From Moritella sp. (GTDB taxonomy: Bacteria > Pseudomonadota > Gammaproteobacteria > Enterobacterales > Moritellaceae): a stretch of 64,000 nucleotides of DNA. The DNA is taken from positions 62,001 to 126,000 of the forward strand of contig NZ_JABSQR010000013.1 of NCBI RefSeq assembly GCF_013215705.1. Direction: 5' to 3'. The notes beneath the pieces are model-generated. The model saw only the letters and a list, made by a program, of their open reading frames with translations, searched no databases and was not told where the DNA came from. This document shows positions 9,651 through 18,908 of the stretch, in pieces. Made by a program: the position numbers and the translations under genes. The first letter of the stretch is position 1; every line of letters begins with the position of its first letter.

Positions 9651-10000
9651 GTTGTATCTGGAACAATGAAAAGCTTACGTTATCTGTCCTTAATTCATAT
9701 CCCTGAAAATACTATCTAATAAATTCACATTATTACTCTTAGAAAATTTACGCCTGTCCATATCCGGTACTTTACGGTCCATTTATTGTCCTTTGGGGCG
9801 TGGTTTAAGATAAGTTATTTGTTCGACTCTACTGTAATATTATTTCTGTAATCATAAATGTTAAGCGTTATAATATTTATTGCATTAGAGTATATTTATC
9901 ATAACTTACAGCGAGTAATATAAAAATCTTAAGAAAACTTATAAGTCACCCACCTAGTGCTGAATTGATGTTTAAATGCTGATGGATCCCAACCAATTTA

Positions 10001-10600
10001 TCATAAATCTTCATGCCTTATAGCCAGCGCTGAAAGCTGGCTATAAATATAAGAGAGCAAAGGTTCATCTGGGCAATATCTATAATCATCAACAACTTCT
10101 CGTCCGATATAAATGAATGAGAGGACGTTTCGTTTTTTCTCTGTATTCGCCTGTAACAACCTTGCCTGACCAAGCTGTGATGATGCGTATCCTAAGCACC
10201 AAAGCACAAATAGGATCATTGCAGCAACAAGTAATAAGTTGTCGTAACGCTCTGGACTTTTTGAGTTAGCATATTCCAAACTGATACCCAGTTTACTATT
10301 TTTTGTATTTATGAAATTTTCTTCTATTTGCATGCGCTGTCGCTGTTTTGAACCATTCTTTTTCTTCAACCGCTTTAAACCAAGGGGTTTTGAAAATTGC
10401 GTCGGATAAAATAATCGGCTGGCAATCTTTAGGGTGGCTCTGCTATAGTTTGTTGAGTAGGTCTCGATGAGCGTGCTCTGCGTTAAGATCTTATTCTTTA
10501 TATACTTTTCGTATAGTTTCGGTGGCTTTCACGGCAAGTGCTCTGTTTTTTTTGCGAAATAATTTGATCACCAACTGCCATAAAAGTGACCTTCTTAATA
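10001..10600 (-). mobile_element. IS4-family transposase remnant
   Basis: Read on the minus strand, the 122-codon piece at 10001-10369 carries the C-terminal signature of IS4-family transposases ('RMQIEENFINTKNSKLGISLEY', then 'ERYDNLLLVAAMILFVLWCLG'). Upstream, in other frames, 'PIILSDAIFKTPWFKAVE' and a 'KKNRALAVKATETIRKVYKE' piece are still readable, so the gene is broken by frameshifts and has lost its 5' third. Terminal inverted repeats were not found. It is a dead insertion sequence inside the island. Confidence 0.75.
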
Positions 10601-10627
10601 TTAATATTAATATTAATATTAATATTC
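10594..10627. repeat. TTAATA hexamer microsatellite
   Basis: About five perfect tandem copies of the hexamer lie at the 5' broken edge of the IS4 remnant. Such a tract is prone to slippage. Confidence 0.8.
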
Positions 10628-10836
10628 CTCAATCGCGTGGGGATTTGTCAGCGTTTTAAGCCTAATTTAACTGCTCTTCGCATTTATGAAGAAGAATAAT
10701 AACGAGTTATGTTCGATGGAAACCACGTGATTATGCTTTTATTCAGCAAGGCGCATCCAAATAGAGAGATTCGCTCAGATCCATCAAGATGTTGGCTATA
10801 CTTATAAGTGTAGTTAACCTTTTAAAGGTGAAGAAA

Positions 10837-11787
10837 ATGAGAGCTAAAACATTCACATACCATTTGAATAGTATTACTCAGCTACTTTTGGACATGACTC
10901 CAGCCCAAAGAGAGCAAGTTCATCAACTAATTCAAGATACTCAACCCGAAATTACAGTAAATGAACTTATTTAACCTATTTTTGACATCTCGCCCCAATG
11001 CCCACATTGTCATTCACTGCATTTTAATAAATGGGGTAAAGCGGGAACAGTGCAACGCTATCGCTGTAAGGCATGTGTTAAAACCTTCAATATTAAAACA
11101 AAAACACCTTTAGCCAGATTGCATAAATGTGAAATTTGGACTCGATATGCAGAATGTATGGAGCAGAAATTAACATTACGTCAAGCGGCCAAAATTTGTC
11201 ACATCAATCTTAAAACAGCATTTTTATGGCGTCATCGTTTTCTTGAAGCGCAATCAGAACAATATAAAGATAAATTATCGGGGATCATTGAGGCTGACGA
11301 ATTTTTTCTTGCCTACTCAGAGAAAGGCACAAAAAAGTTGAAGAATAATAGAGCTGCAAGAAAGCGCGGTGGTGATACCGACAAAAGAAAGAAAGACGAA
11401 CAAGTCGCCGTACTTCTGTCGATAGATAGAAGTAAACACATTATCGATGGTGTTTTGGCCGCAGATACAACCGCTGAAATAAAAACACACCTAGAGCCAT
11501 ATATAATAAAAGGTTCTGTGCTGTGTAGTGATGGTGCTTGGGCATATGTCAGTATAGCTAAGGGCGCACATTGTGATCACAAGCGACTGATAAGCAATAA
11601 AAATAGAGTGAAGGATAAGATTTATCATATTAAAACGGTGAATGGCGCAATAGCTCATTTTAAAGGCTGGGTAGATATAAAAATGCGAGGTGTGGCAACG
11701 AAGTATTTACCACATTATCTCGCTTGGTTTAGAGAAAGCTATGCTAAGTTGAATTTTCAGCAAATGTTAGTGGCGGCTTACAGGTAA
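10837..11787 (+). pseudogene. IS1595-family transposase with an internal stop
   Basis: The frame starts at ATG 10837 after an AAAGGTGAAG site and encodes a 45-residue N-terminal part, then an in-frame TAA at 10972. It continues in the same frame with a zinc-ribbon (C-P-x-C-x2-C pattern, later 'YRCKAC') and the DDE-type ISXO2-like core ('IIEADEFFLAYSEKG', 'LCSDGAWAY', and a C-terminal 'HFKGWVDIKMRGVATKYLPHY'). A restart at GTG 11050 would lose half of the zinc ribbon. Without the stop the product would be about 316 residues, a normal size for the family. The stop makes it a likely pseudogene, unless read through. Element ends were not resolved. Confidence 0.8.
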
Positions 11788-11820
11788 CAACAATATTATG
11801 GAACTGAGCCGAGATATTAC

Positions 11821-11850
11821 AAATGGAAGTAACAAATGGAAGTAACAAAT
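11821..11850 (+). repeat. 13-bp tandem duplication at the transposase/GGDEF junction
   Basis: The unit 'aaatggaagtaac' occurs twice in a row, then 'aaat' again. The first copy supplies the GGAAG ribosome site for the ATG lying in the second copy (11836). Confidence 0.7.
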
Positions 11851-12882
11851 AGGCCTAAGCATTCATTGGCTAAACATGGCAAAGACTCTGTTTCATTATT
11901 TATAGGCGACAAAAAATCGCTTTATTTTATTACTTCTGTTTCTTCTGTTTTAATTATTCTCCTTGCACTTAAAAACCATTATTTAGGCTATAGCCTTCTG
12001 GCATACTCACTAGTGTCTTTTGTTTTTTCCGCTGGTTTTCATGCATTAGCTCTTCATAAAGGTTCACGAATAACAATACACACTAATATTGTTGTTACTT
12101 TGTTGATAGTGTCTATATTTTTAACAATTTACTATTTGGGGGTGGAAACTGTTTATTGGGTGTACCCGATTTCTATTTCATTGATATTTATATTAACAAT
12201 TAAATCTGCGATCGTATTTAACACAATCATTATGGGGGTTGTAAGTGGATTTAGTTTTTTAGGTATGAAAATAGAAGAAGCATCTAGGGTTTCGGTCTCT
12301 TATCTGTTAACAGTATTAATATCCTTCGCAATACTAATGCATATAAATAAACTAAAACAACGCCTAGTTGATGAGTCAATACGAGATCCTATGACTGGCG
12401 CGTATAATAGAAGACAATTATCGATCAATTTAGAGAATTGTCTCGCTCAAAAAAAACGGAATAACATAAATTCTGCAATCTTAATGATTGATATTGATCA
12501 TTTTAAACACATCAATGATTCATTTGGACATGGTGTCGGTGACGAAGTTATTAAGCACTTAGTGAATATCATAAATGAGTACAGTCGCGAGGTAGACTTA
12601 TTATTCAGAGTTGGCGGAGAGGAGTTCATATTATTAATGCGCGATACAAACATTGATGACGCACTACATGTTGCGGACATGTTAACTGGTGCAATAAAAA
12701 CAAAACAAATAATTGTAAATCATCCAGTTACAGTAAGTATTGGTGTATGTGCTTCTTTTGACAATTTGTCAAAAGATAAGTGGATTAAATATGCTGACAC
12801 CGCACTTTATAATGCAAAAAATTCCGGAAGAAATCAGGTGCAGTTGTACAACTATTTAGTTGAATCAGCGGTCATAAACTAA
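11836..12882 (+). CDS. membrane-bound diguanylate cyclase (GGDEF)
   Basis: The 348-residue product has about six hydrophobic helices in the first 170 residues and a GGDEF domain from about residue 183 ('DPMTGAYNRR'). The active site is GGEEF at about residue 260. An R-E-V-D inhibitory I-site precedes it by the canonical five residues, so the enzyme should make cyclic-di-GMP and be feedback-inhibited. No EAL domain is present. It sits directly downstream of the IS1595-type transposase and upstream of repeat D, as single-gene cargo. The start uses a GGAAG site six bases upstream. The signal sensed by the membrane part is unknown. Confidence 0.88.
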   Translation: MEVTNRPKHSLAKHGKDSVSLFIGDKKSLYFITSVSSVLIILLALKNHYLGYSLLAYSLVSFVFSAGFHALALHKGSRITIHTNIVVTLLIVSIFLTIYYLGVETVYWVYPISISLIFILTIKSAIVFNTIIMGVVSGFSFLGMKIEEASRVSVSYLLTVLISFAILMHINKLKQRLVDESIRDPMTGAYNRRQLSINLENCLAQKKRNNINSAILMIDIDHFKHINDSFGHGVGDEVIKHLVNIINEYSREVDLLFRVGGEEFILLMRDTNIDDALHVADMLTGAIKTKQIIVNHPVTVSIGVCASFDNLSKDKWIKYADTALYNAKNSGRNQVQLYNYLVESAVIN

Positions 12883-13137
12883 GAAATTTAACTTAGATGA
12901 CCGCAAAGTGTTGAGAGCAGACATTATTCTTGTATGAAACACTCATTTTATAATGACCGCTTTGTCTCATGCTAAAGCACAAACCCTAAGGCATTTTGTG
13001 CCCCAGAACGAGATAATTCAATGACGAAAAAAATGATGAATATGCAATAAGTAATCGCCTTTTTTGCATATTTAAAGTAGGTTGCTCGAAAAGTTTGATG
13101 CTCGTAATTTCCCAATAGAGAGCTTTAATAACTCCCT
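12883..13137. other. spacer with no gene seen
   Basis: No coding frame or strong hairpin was recognised between the cyclase gene and repeat D. Confidence 0.4.
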
Positions 13138-13208
13138 GAAAAAGTGATTCTTGTGCACATCAATAGCCAACTAGATCCTAGTAATTATCACTACTGCAAA
13201 GGCGTCTC

Positions 13209-13267
13209 AAGGAATTCAAAATCCTCTTCCGAAAGGAGTGGCGGTTCAAGTCGGCCCTCGGGCACCA
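13209..13267 (+). other. tRNA-Leu 3' half, attachment-site-like remnant D
   Basis: Same as copies A-C except for one C-to-G change in the T-stem ('gtcggcc'), which breaks one T-arm base pair. Confidence 0.85.
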
Positions 13268-13280
13268 TATTTAAGTAATA

Positions 13281-13305
13281 GAGCCTCAACGAAAGTTGGG
13301 GCTTT
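13281..13305 (+). terminator. tRNA-Leu terminator, copy D
   Basis: Identical hairpin to copies A-C, downstream of the GGDEF gene. Confidence 0.75.
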
Positions 13306-13486
13306 GTTGTATCCAGTACTATCAAAAACTTACCCTGTCCATATCCTTTTTATCTCGAACCGTTAATACCATCGTTATAATCGGGCTCAGCGATTATCAG
13401 TGGTGTTCTGCTGGGTAAATGTAGTTAATTAGTTAAGATAATAAACAATACTAGGTACTAGGTTTTCATCAAGTTTACTTGTTGGG

Positions 13487-13639
13487 CTATCCACCCTTTG
13501 TTATCCACCCTTTGTTATTCCTTAATTTCCCCCATAGTTTTCTTGATCCTTGTAATGTTAGTCCGGTGATTGTTGCATATGCTGCAACTCCACATTCATT
13601 ACAATATTCCTGCTTAATATGTATTGTTTCGCTTAACAT
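13487..13639 (-). CDS. small hypothetical protein with a CxxC pair
   Basis: The 50-residue frame starts at an ATG six bases after AGGAG on the minus strand. It holds one C-x2-C pair ('YCNECG') and a basic C-terminus. The last codons fall in a 15-bp tandem duplication ('tatccaccctttgtt' twice), so the C-terminal end may be altered. No family is recognised. The good ribosome site is the main reason to list it. Confidence 0.35.
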   Translation of the reverse strand: MLSETIHIKQEYCNECGVAAYATITGLTLQGSRKLWGKLRNNKGWITKGG

Positions 13640-13711
13640 ATATTGCTCCTGTAATATATTCAGATATATATTCAGATTAATCATATGCTTAATCTAAATT
13701 TAGGAAAGGAT

Positions 13712-14220
13712 ATGATCAAAAAATTTAAATTCACCAATGCTAACCTAAAATCCCTTCCCGCGAACCCAGCAAATTCATCATCAACATAACTCGAAGTATC
13801 CGATACAGAAATCATCGGCTTGAAGTGCCTATCCGGTAAAACAGGTAATAAACGCTTTCTATTACGCTATAAATTCAACGCACGTAAATGCAGTATCAGC
13901 ATAGGGCGCTTCCCTGATATCGACATTAACCAAGCTCGTAAGGTAGCTAAAAAGTATAAAGGGTTAATCACTGATGGTATTGACCCTAAAGCCGAGCGTG
14001 ACAATCAAGTTGATCACCCAACCGTCAAATCATTCTTCTACGATACGTACTTACCACTAGCTAACCGTCAGCCATGTAATGAAGCTGCATCTTGGTTTAA
14101 GTGAGACTAAATACAAAGGTGAGTATTACGCACCAGCAACTTGTAATCGCATATTAGCGATATTAATTACGAAAAGCGTACTTCACAAGGATATATCTAG
14201 TACGTTATGTTATGCCAAAT
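13712..14220 (+). pseudogene. tyrosine integrase remnant 3
   Basis: Close relative of the fragment at 4999: 'MIKKFKFTNANLKSLPANPANSSST' is readable, then an in-frame TAA where the other copy has GAA, then the DUF4102-type domain ('GLKCLSGKTGNKRFLLRY') through 'YDTYLPLA'. About 100 bp of the core-binding domain are then missing, with 'agctaac' at the junction. After that 'ETKYKGEYYAPA' can be followed in another frame to about 14220. No catalytic domain remains. Confidence 0.8.
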
Positions 14221-14387
14221 TAAGCGAGGATAAATAAAGGGAAACAGCATCAATGATATCGATAACGTATTGCGCACATTTGTGTTAATCGAATATCAAC
14301 TAAGTGTCATGCTTTGTGGAATCGACGGCCAATAGATATCTCAAGCAATCAAAATCTGCTTGAGATATCTAGAGTATAGTATTGAAA

Positions 14388-15086
14388 CTATGGTGCTTTT
14401 ACTACACTCTGCTGTATTAGTTGAACTTGCTGATCTTTTAGATACTGAGGGTGATATGGGCCCATTGGTACTGAGTAAATAAAACGACTATTTGCTTGTT
14501 TAGCATATTGTGTATAGTCAGCTGTAGCAGTATTGATCGCGGTAACAATTGCACTTGCAATCAATCCTGCGAGACCCCCTCCGCTATTTCCACCGGATAA
14601 GTCTACAACGATTGTCCCGGTATATTTCCATAACACTTCTGATGTTTTCGTTGATTTAATTTCAGCATCAATAGAGACAGTTAGTGTTGAGGTAATAACT
14701 GTATATGACGTATCCCATTTTTGGATCTTAGTAAACAAAACCGCATCAGCGCCAAAATATTCTTGGAACTTACCCAGCGGCATATCATAAACTAATTCAG
14801 TATCATAAATACCTTGTTGCTTTAAGATCTCAGTTGTTAATTGATATGGAAAAACATAGAAACCGTGTAAAGCCATCGGCATTTCTACAGTTGTAGCATA
14901 GTAATCTTTTGCATCTGCAGCTGTGCTAAGGTTAATTGGCGGCATAATCAATAATGATTTTGGTTTTTCCGTGTACATGCCAGGAAATTCGTCCGCTTTT
15001 GTTACATATGTTGGTGTAACACAACCACTTAAATAAGTTGTAGACATAAGCGCTACGAACATAAATTTTAATAATCGACTTGGCAT
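14388..15086 (-). CDS. DUF799 / GNA1162-like lipoprotein
   Basis: The 232-residue product begins with a lipoprotein signal peptide ending 'TYLSGC', so it should be lipid-anchored. The body fits the DUF799 (GNA1162-like) family, including 'LLIMPPIN', 'GADAVLFTKIQKW' and a glycine-rich 'GGNSGGGLAGLI' near the C-terminus. It is the last gene of a four-gene lipoprotein operon, six bases after the DUF4810-like gene. Relatives usually travel with a CsgG-like and a DUF4810 lipoprotein, as here. The complex is thought to act at the outer membrane; its cargo is not known to me. Confidence 0.8.
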   Translation of the reverse strand: MPSRLLKFMFVALMSTTYLSGCVTPTYVTKADEFPGMYTEKPKSLLIMPPINLSTAADAKDYYATTVEMPMALHGFYVFPYQLTTEILKQQGIYDTELVYDMPLGKFQEYFGADAVLFTKIQKWDTSYTVITSTLTVSIDAEIKSTKTSEVLWKYTGTIVVDLSGGNSGGGLAGLIASAIVTAINTATADYTQYAKQANSRFIYSVPMGPYHPQYLKDQQVQLIQQSVVKAP

Positions 15087-15091
15087 TTTTA

Positions 15092-15445
15092 CTATCCTTG
15101 TACTTCTACTTTTTTGATTAAATTATCCATGAATTTTCCAGACTCAGGGTATGTTGCTTTTTCTTCTTGAAAAAAGAAAACTGCTTTTTCAGAATTATTT
15201 GCTTGTAAGTAAATATATCCAAGATTAGCGAATACACCTGGTGGAACTCTTAATTTATCTGATTTAGAATCTGCGATGATGTTTTCAAGTGTGCTTTTCC
15301 ATTCCATTGATGTGTCAGCATTCGTTTCTTTTTTCATTGCATAAAAACTTTCAGAATAATCACCGTAGTTATACATTGAACTTTTTGTTGCACAGCCAGT
15401 GGCTAACATCGTGAATAAAACAATCACAGGTACTTTAAACTTCAT
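15092..15445 (-). CDS. DUF4810-like lipoprotein
   Basis: The 117-residue product has a signal peptide with lipobox 'LATGC'. It continues with a motif 'YNYGDYSESFYAMKKE' and a single TPR-like helical pair ('GVFANLGYIYLQANNSEKAVFFFQEE'), which fits DUF4810. It lies between the small lipoprotein gene (22 bp upstream) and the DUF799 gene (6 bp downstream) in the same operon. It probably acts as an adaptor for its lipoprotein partners at the membrane; that role is inferred from the constant gene neighbourhood. Confidence 0.75.
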   Translation of the reverse strand: MKFKVPVIVLFTMLATGCATKSSMYNYGDYSESFYAMKKETNADTSMEWKSTLENIIADSKSDKLRVPPGVFANLGYIYLQANNSEKAVFFFQEEKATYPESGKFMDNLIKKVEVQG

Positions 15446-15466
15446 TTATTTATCTCCCTTTTATTA

Positions 15467-15763
15467 TTATTTTGGGACATGAAATTCTTTTTCATGTCCA
15501 TCTCCGAGTAATACATTTCGATTAACTAACACTTTTCCTTCACGTTTAATGACAACTAGGTGTTTGCCTGGCATTACTTGATACTGATTTTTAAAACCTG
15601 TTTTATTAATGGTGAACGGCGTTAAATCATCAATGTAGACCTGTGCTCCTTGTGCTTCACCAGTGAAATACAGATATGCGATAGGCTCAGATGTAGATGT
15701 TCCTGAATTGTATCCGCATGCCGTAATGACTGTGATAAATAACAATACAATTATATTCTTCAT
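15467..15763 (-). CDS. small lipoprotein, PEGA-like
   Basis: The 98-residue product has a signal peptide with lipobox 'VITAC'. The mature part of about 80 residues contains 'AYLYFTGEAQGAQVYIDD', a lysine- and glycine-containing 'MPGKHLVVIKREGKVL' and short strands, which looks like one PEGA-type beta domain. It is the second gene of the lipoprotein operon, three bases after the CsgG-like gene. The usual CsgG-DUF4810-DUF799 triad does not, to my knowledge, always include this member. Function unknown. Confidence 0.6.
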   Translation of the reverse strand: MKNIIVLLFITVITACGYNSGTSTSEPIAYLYFTGEAQGAQVYIDDLTPFTINKTGFKNQYQVMPGKHLVVIKREGKVLVNRNVLLGDGHEKEFHVPK

Positions 15764-15766
15764 TAC

Positions 15767-16738
15767 TTAGCCCTTTTTAATTTCTTGAATGTAAAGATTT
15801 GAGTAATCTTTAGCTTTAATATATGTATCAAGATTGCCTTTCACTAAGCTACATATTGAAACTTCTGATTCGGCGGTATCACCAAATGAACTGATGACTT
15901 TAATAACACCGAGCTGTTTACCTGGTAGCGTGATATACATACCGGTCTGTGGGTTTTTGACTTTTTTACCCTGTTTCATAATCGCAAATTCAGTACCTGG
16001 GGTAATATTCTGTGATTTACCACCTGATATAATAAGATTATTGTCTTCACTTGCTAAAACGTAAGAACGCCAAGGTTTATCCAACATGTTTTCAATAACG
16101 TTTGAAGCTAAATCAGTAATCGCAACATTTAAAACTTTGTCATTTAAAGACCCGTCATAACCAGCTTTGTTACCGACGCCGAATACAGTACCAGCTTCAG
16201 AATAAGCAATCCCTTTACCACTCTCTGAATATATAATTTGGCCTGTTGTAACATCAATCAAACGGATTTGAACAGTTGCATTAGCTTCCTGCTTTTTCAC
16301 TCGCGAAAAAATACCTACATCACTTACTTCTTTACGTCCAAATTCAGTAATTGAACCGACAATAATGAAATCAGCAGCATTTTTAAGTGCAGAGCTACCG
16401 CTCATCGTTAGTTCTTTTTGTATCTGCGCAAGGTCAGCACGCTCTAACATGATAAATTTATCAGTTTCGAATAACTTTGCTGACAGAATATCCATAGCTT
16501 GTTTGCCAAGGCGATTATTATTCTCATCAATAAAGAAACCTTGGCCATATGTGGTTTCATTTGTGAAACGGCCAATGGCAACTTTCCTCTTAAGTGATTT
16601 TGAATCTTGAACTTTTTTACTGAGTGTTTTACTCACTGACTGAGGTTGTATATCTGTTTGCACAACTAATTTTTTGTCAACAGTGGCACAACCTGAAAAT
16701 AAAACTGTAACCAGAACAATTGGCAATATTCTTTTCAT
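15767..16738 (-). CDS. CsgG-family lipoprotein
   Basis: The 323-residue product starts at the ATG behind GGAG (six bases), not at an upstream in-frame start ten codons earlier. The lipobox is 'LFSGC'. The body has CsgG features: 'KVAIGRFTNET', 'LFETDKFIMLERADL', 'ADFIIVGSITEFG', 'ATVQIRLIDVTTGQIIYSESG'. About 100 extra C-terminal residues follow the CsgG core. CsgG itself is the curli export pore; this relative has no curli genes near it and heads an operon of four lipoproteins. It more likely builds a related outer-membrane assembly whose substrate is unknown. Confidence 0.8.
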   Translation of the reverse strand: MKRILPIVLVTVLFSGCATVDKKLVVQTDIQPQSVSKTLSKKVQDSKSLKRKVAIGRFTNETTYGQGFFIDENNNRLGKQAMDILSAKLFETDKFIMLERADLAQIQKELTMSGSSALKNAADFIIVGSITEFGRKEVSDVGIFSRVKKQEANATVQIRLIDVTTGQIIYSESGKGIAYSEAGTVFGVGNKAGYDGSLNDKVLNVAITDLASNVIENMLDKPWRSYVLASEDNNLIISGGKSQNITPGTEFAIMKQGKKVKNPQTGMYITLPGKQLGVIKVISSFGDTAESEVSICSLVKGNLDTYIKAKDYSNLYIQEIKKG

Positions 16739-16768
16739 ATCATCTCCGTAATGATTTTCATTTAACAA

Positions 16769-17080
16769 TAGGTTGAATCATAGCATTGTAATTTAACGTA
16801 AAGAAGTTTTAATACCCATTTAGGGGCTGTGAGTGCTGCTGTAGGGGGATACGGTGTTGTTATTGAAGATAGATATTGTGAAATATGTCATTCCTGTGTT
16901 CTTCGTAATTGGTTATCTCGAAAATAAAACTGACAATATAGCTCTTCGATAACAGTTATATGTATGTTATAGAATTGTGATAAATACCTCTTTATTAATA
17001 TTTAATTGTTTCTTTAACTATAGGTGCATATACAATAATGGGTGTCTTTATGGTTTTACGATATATTTTATGAGGTTCGG
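16769..17080. other. divergent promoter region
   Basis: This lies between the lipoprotein operon (minus) and a chemoreceptor (plus). A short piece of the island repeat ('atgtcattcctgtgttcttcgtaattggttat', about 16882-16915, in two blocks) survives here without a tRNA part. No other feature was seen. Confidence 0.4.
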
Positions 17081-18157
17081 ATGTTTGTTTTACAATCAAA
17101 ATATAGTGTTATGTTTCAAGAAAATGGAGATCTGCAGGATCAAGTTGATGATTTAAAATTGCAAAATAGAAATTTGGAATTAAAAAACCAAGCACTATCT
17201 GAGCAGTTGGATAAAGCATTGAATAATCCTGATATCGAATTTAAACATATGCTTCTGAAATGTACTATTGAGTGTATCAACCATGTCGAAGGGGTTAGAG
17301 AAACCGTATTGTCTTCATATCAAGCAATTGAGTTAGAGAATCAATCGAGTGACGATATTAAAGAGTTACTTGATGTTTCAAGTCATTCTTTGAAGCATAT
17401 TGTTTCTGAAATGCAAGACTTAACCCATAAAATGAGGGGGATGACGGATAATATTTCTGGACTGTCAAAAATGGCCGCGAGTATAAGTACTTTCGTTTCG
17501 ACAATCTCAAAGATTTCGGACCAAACTAATTTACTTGCACTGAATGCTGCCATAGAAGCTGCGCGCGCTGGCGATGCTGGCAGAGGATTTAGTGTTGTCG
17601 CGGATGAAGTTAGAGCATTAGCCAATAATACCAATTCATCTGCAAACGAGGTGGCTGAATTGGTGAATGGCATTATTGAATCGACGTCTGAGACAGTCGG
17701 TTCAGTAAATGATATCCAACATAGTAATAGCCAATTATCAGGTGGTGTCGAGAAATTAAATGATGATTATACTTCGATTGTGAGCCACTGCACTTCAATG
17801 AACCAAACAATTAACCATGCCTCATTACGCACTTTTATTCAAACTGTGAAATTAGATCATATTGTTTGGAAGGGGGAGGTTTATGCCGTTGCATCGGGTG
17901 TTAGTAATAAGTCAATTGATGACTTTACAGATCATACTATGTGCCGATTAGGTAAATGGTATCAAAGTGTGGGAGCTGAAATTTATGGCAATACATCAGC
18001 GTTTAGAAAGCTAGATGAACCACATCGAGAAGTACATAAAAACGGAGTTGCCGCTTTATTTTTAATATCTAACGGTGATAAAAAACGGGCAATTGAACAT
18101 TTACTCGCTATGGAAGACGCGAGCAAAATGGTGATGAAATATCTTGATGATCTATAA
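17081..18157 (+). CDS. soluble methyl-accepting chemotaxis protein with CZB domain
   Basis: The 358-residue product starts at the ATG after 'tgaggttcgg'; an upstream start would add 13 residues with no ribosome site. It has no membrane segment. A coiled coil spans residues 15-55. A short MCP signalling domain follows, with the tip '[20 protein letters not shown]' near residues 150-170. The C-terminal CZB domain carries the zinc ligands in 'KLDHIVWK', 'CRLGKWY' and 'PHREVHKNG'. CZB receptors sense zinc or hypochlorous acid in studied species. A decayed duplicate lies at 21390. Confidence 0.88.
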   Translation: MFVLQSKYSVMFQENGDLQDQVDDLKLQNRNLELKNQALSEQLDKALNNPDIEFKHMLLKCTIECINHVEGVRETVLSSYQAIELENQSSDDIKELLDVSSHSLKHIVSEMQDLTHKMRGMTDNISGLSKMAASISTFVSTISKISDQTNLLALNAAIEAARAGDAGRGFSVVADEVRALANNTNSSANEVAELVNGIIESTSETVGSVNDIQHSNSQLSGGVEKLNDDYTSIVSHCTSMNQTINHASLRTFIQTVKLDHIVWKGEVYAVASGVSNKSIDDFTDHTMCRLGKWYQSVGAEIYGNTSAFRKLDEPHREVHKNGVAALFLISNGDKKRAIEHLLAMEDASKMVMKYLDDL

Positions 18158-18330
18158 TGTATTTGGTCTCATTTTATCTAACCTTATGTCCGGTACTTTA
18201 CGGTCCTAGTCCTGTCCTTTGGAGTGAGTACGGATAATTGTGCCAATTTAAAATCCCTTTCTTTTTCGTTGGCGCTCAAGTTCATTACGTTCAGATCGGT
18301 TTAAGTTTTTTTGTTTGGTTCTGGTCTAGT

Positions 18331-18735
18331 TTATTCAATTAAATTTTTTAACCAAATATGGCGTTGTGAATTGCGATTACGGGTATGCCAGATTTTTACT
18401 ATTTCAAAAGGAGGCACTTCAAAAGGTGCTGGGGTTTGCGCGAATTCTTTGAATAATGATTCAGACAGTTTTGAAGGCATTGTCGCTATAATATCAGTGC
18501 CTTTAATTAAAGAGGCTAGGGCGCTAAAATTTGGTGCACTAGCAACAATTTTTCGCTTGGCGCCAAAACGCTGCAAGTCCACATCAATATCTGTTCTCAG
18601 CGAGTTATTAAATGACATTATGGCATGCGGTAATTGACAGTATTGCGCTAATGTTTTTGGGGCACTCTGATACTCTGGATCGTAAAAACACACTTCTCTA
18701 TCACTGAATAATGTTGTTTGTACTAGATCGAGTTC
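18331..18735 (-). pseudogene. LysR regulator, 3' fragment (duplicate)
   Basis: The last 134 codons are identical in protein to the C-terminus of the intact LysR gene at 21973-22860, ending in the same 'WLKNLIE'. Homology stops abruptly at about 18735 at 'gatcgagttcac', where unrelated DNA begins. The helix-turn-helix half is missing, so this copy cannot act as a regulator. Confidence 0.9.
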
Positions 18736-18782
18736 ACACATGCAACACTCACGCACCAACACATAACACTCAATACGCGTTA

Positions 18783-18908
18783 TCAATCACCACCTCGAAT
18801 CTGAGCAATCGTGTAATCAAATTCAACAATTCTCGCCGCTGTACCTTGGTTAGATTTAAGCACTACCTTGGCCTTGAATGCTTCAACAAATAAATCAAAT
18901 GTACTCAT
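18783..18908 (-). CDS. small hypothetical protein
   Basis: The 41-residue frame starts at an ATG about nine bases after AAGGA on the minus strand and begins 'MSTFDLFVEAFKAKVV'. It is well-formed and charged but matches nothing I know. It sits right at the breakpoint of the truncated LysR copy and may itself be the start of a longer gene cut by that event. Confidence 0.3.
   Translation of the reverse strand: MSTFDLFVEAFKAKVVLKSNQGTAARIVEFDYTIAQIRGGD

Larger units (their letters stand above)
9440..9800 (+). repeat. long island repeat, copy C
   Basis: It begins like copy B ('ttaaaattt..ggtattttggtaaatg') and ends with 'tccggtactttacggtccatttattgtcctttgg', as in copy A. It is shorter than A and B through deletions on both sides of the tRNA part. 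Confidence 0.75.
13138..13350 (+). repeat. long island repeat, copy D (short form)
   Basis: It keeps the 'cttgtgcacatcaatagccaactagatcc' block, the tRNA half, its terminator and 'cctgtccatatcc', but lacks most of the outer repeat. It is then joined to a block also present near 3931. Confidence 0.7.

Noticed and set aside
10594-10627. Hexamer repeat as a CRISPR or origin-type iteron array.
   Set aside because: It is a simple short tandem tract without spacers, at the broken edge of an IS remnant.
1111-13350. Repeats between cargo genes as integron attC sites.
   Set aside because: The conserved core is a tRNA 3' half with CCA and a terminator, there is no integron integrase, and cargo sets contain several genes on both strands.
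15767-16768. CsgG homologue as a curli secretion locus.
   Set aside because: No csgA, csgB, csgE or csgF-like genes are nearby; neighbours are DUF4810 and DUF799 lipoproteins.
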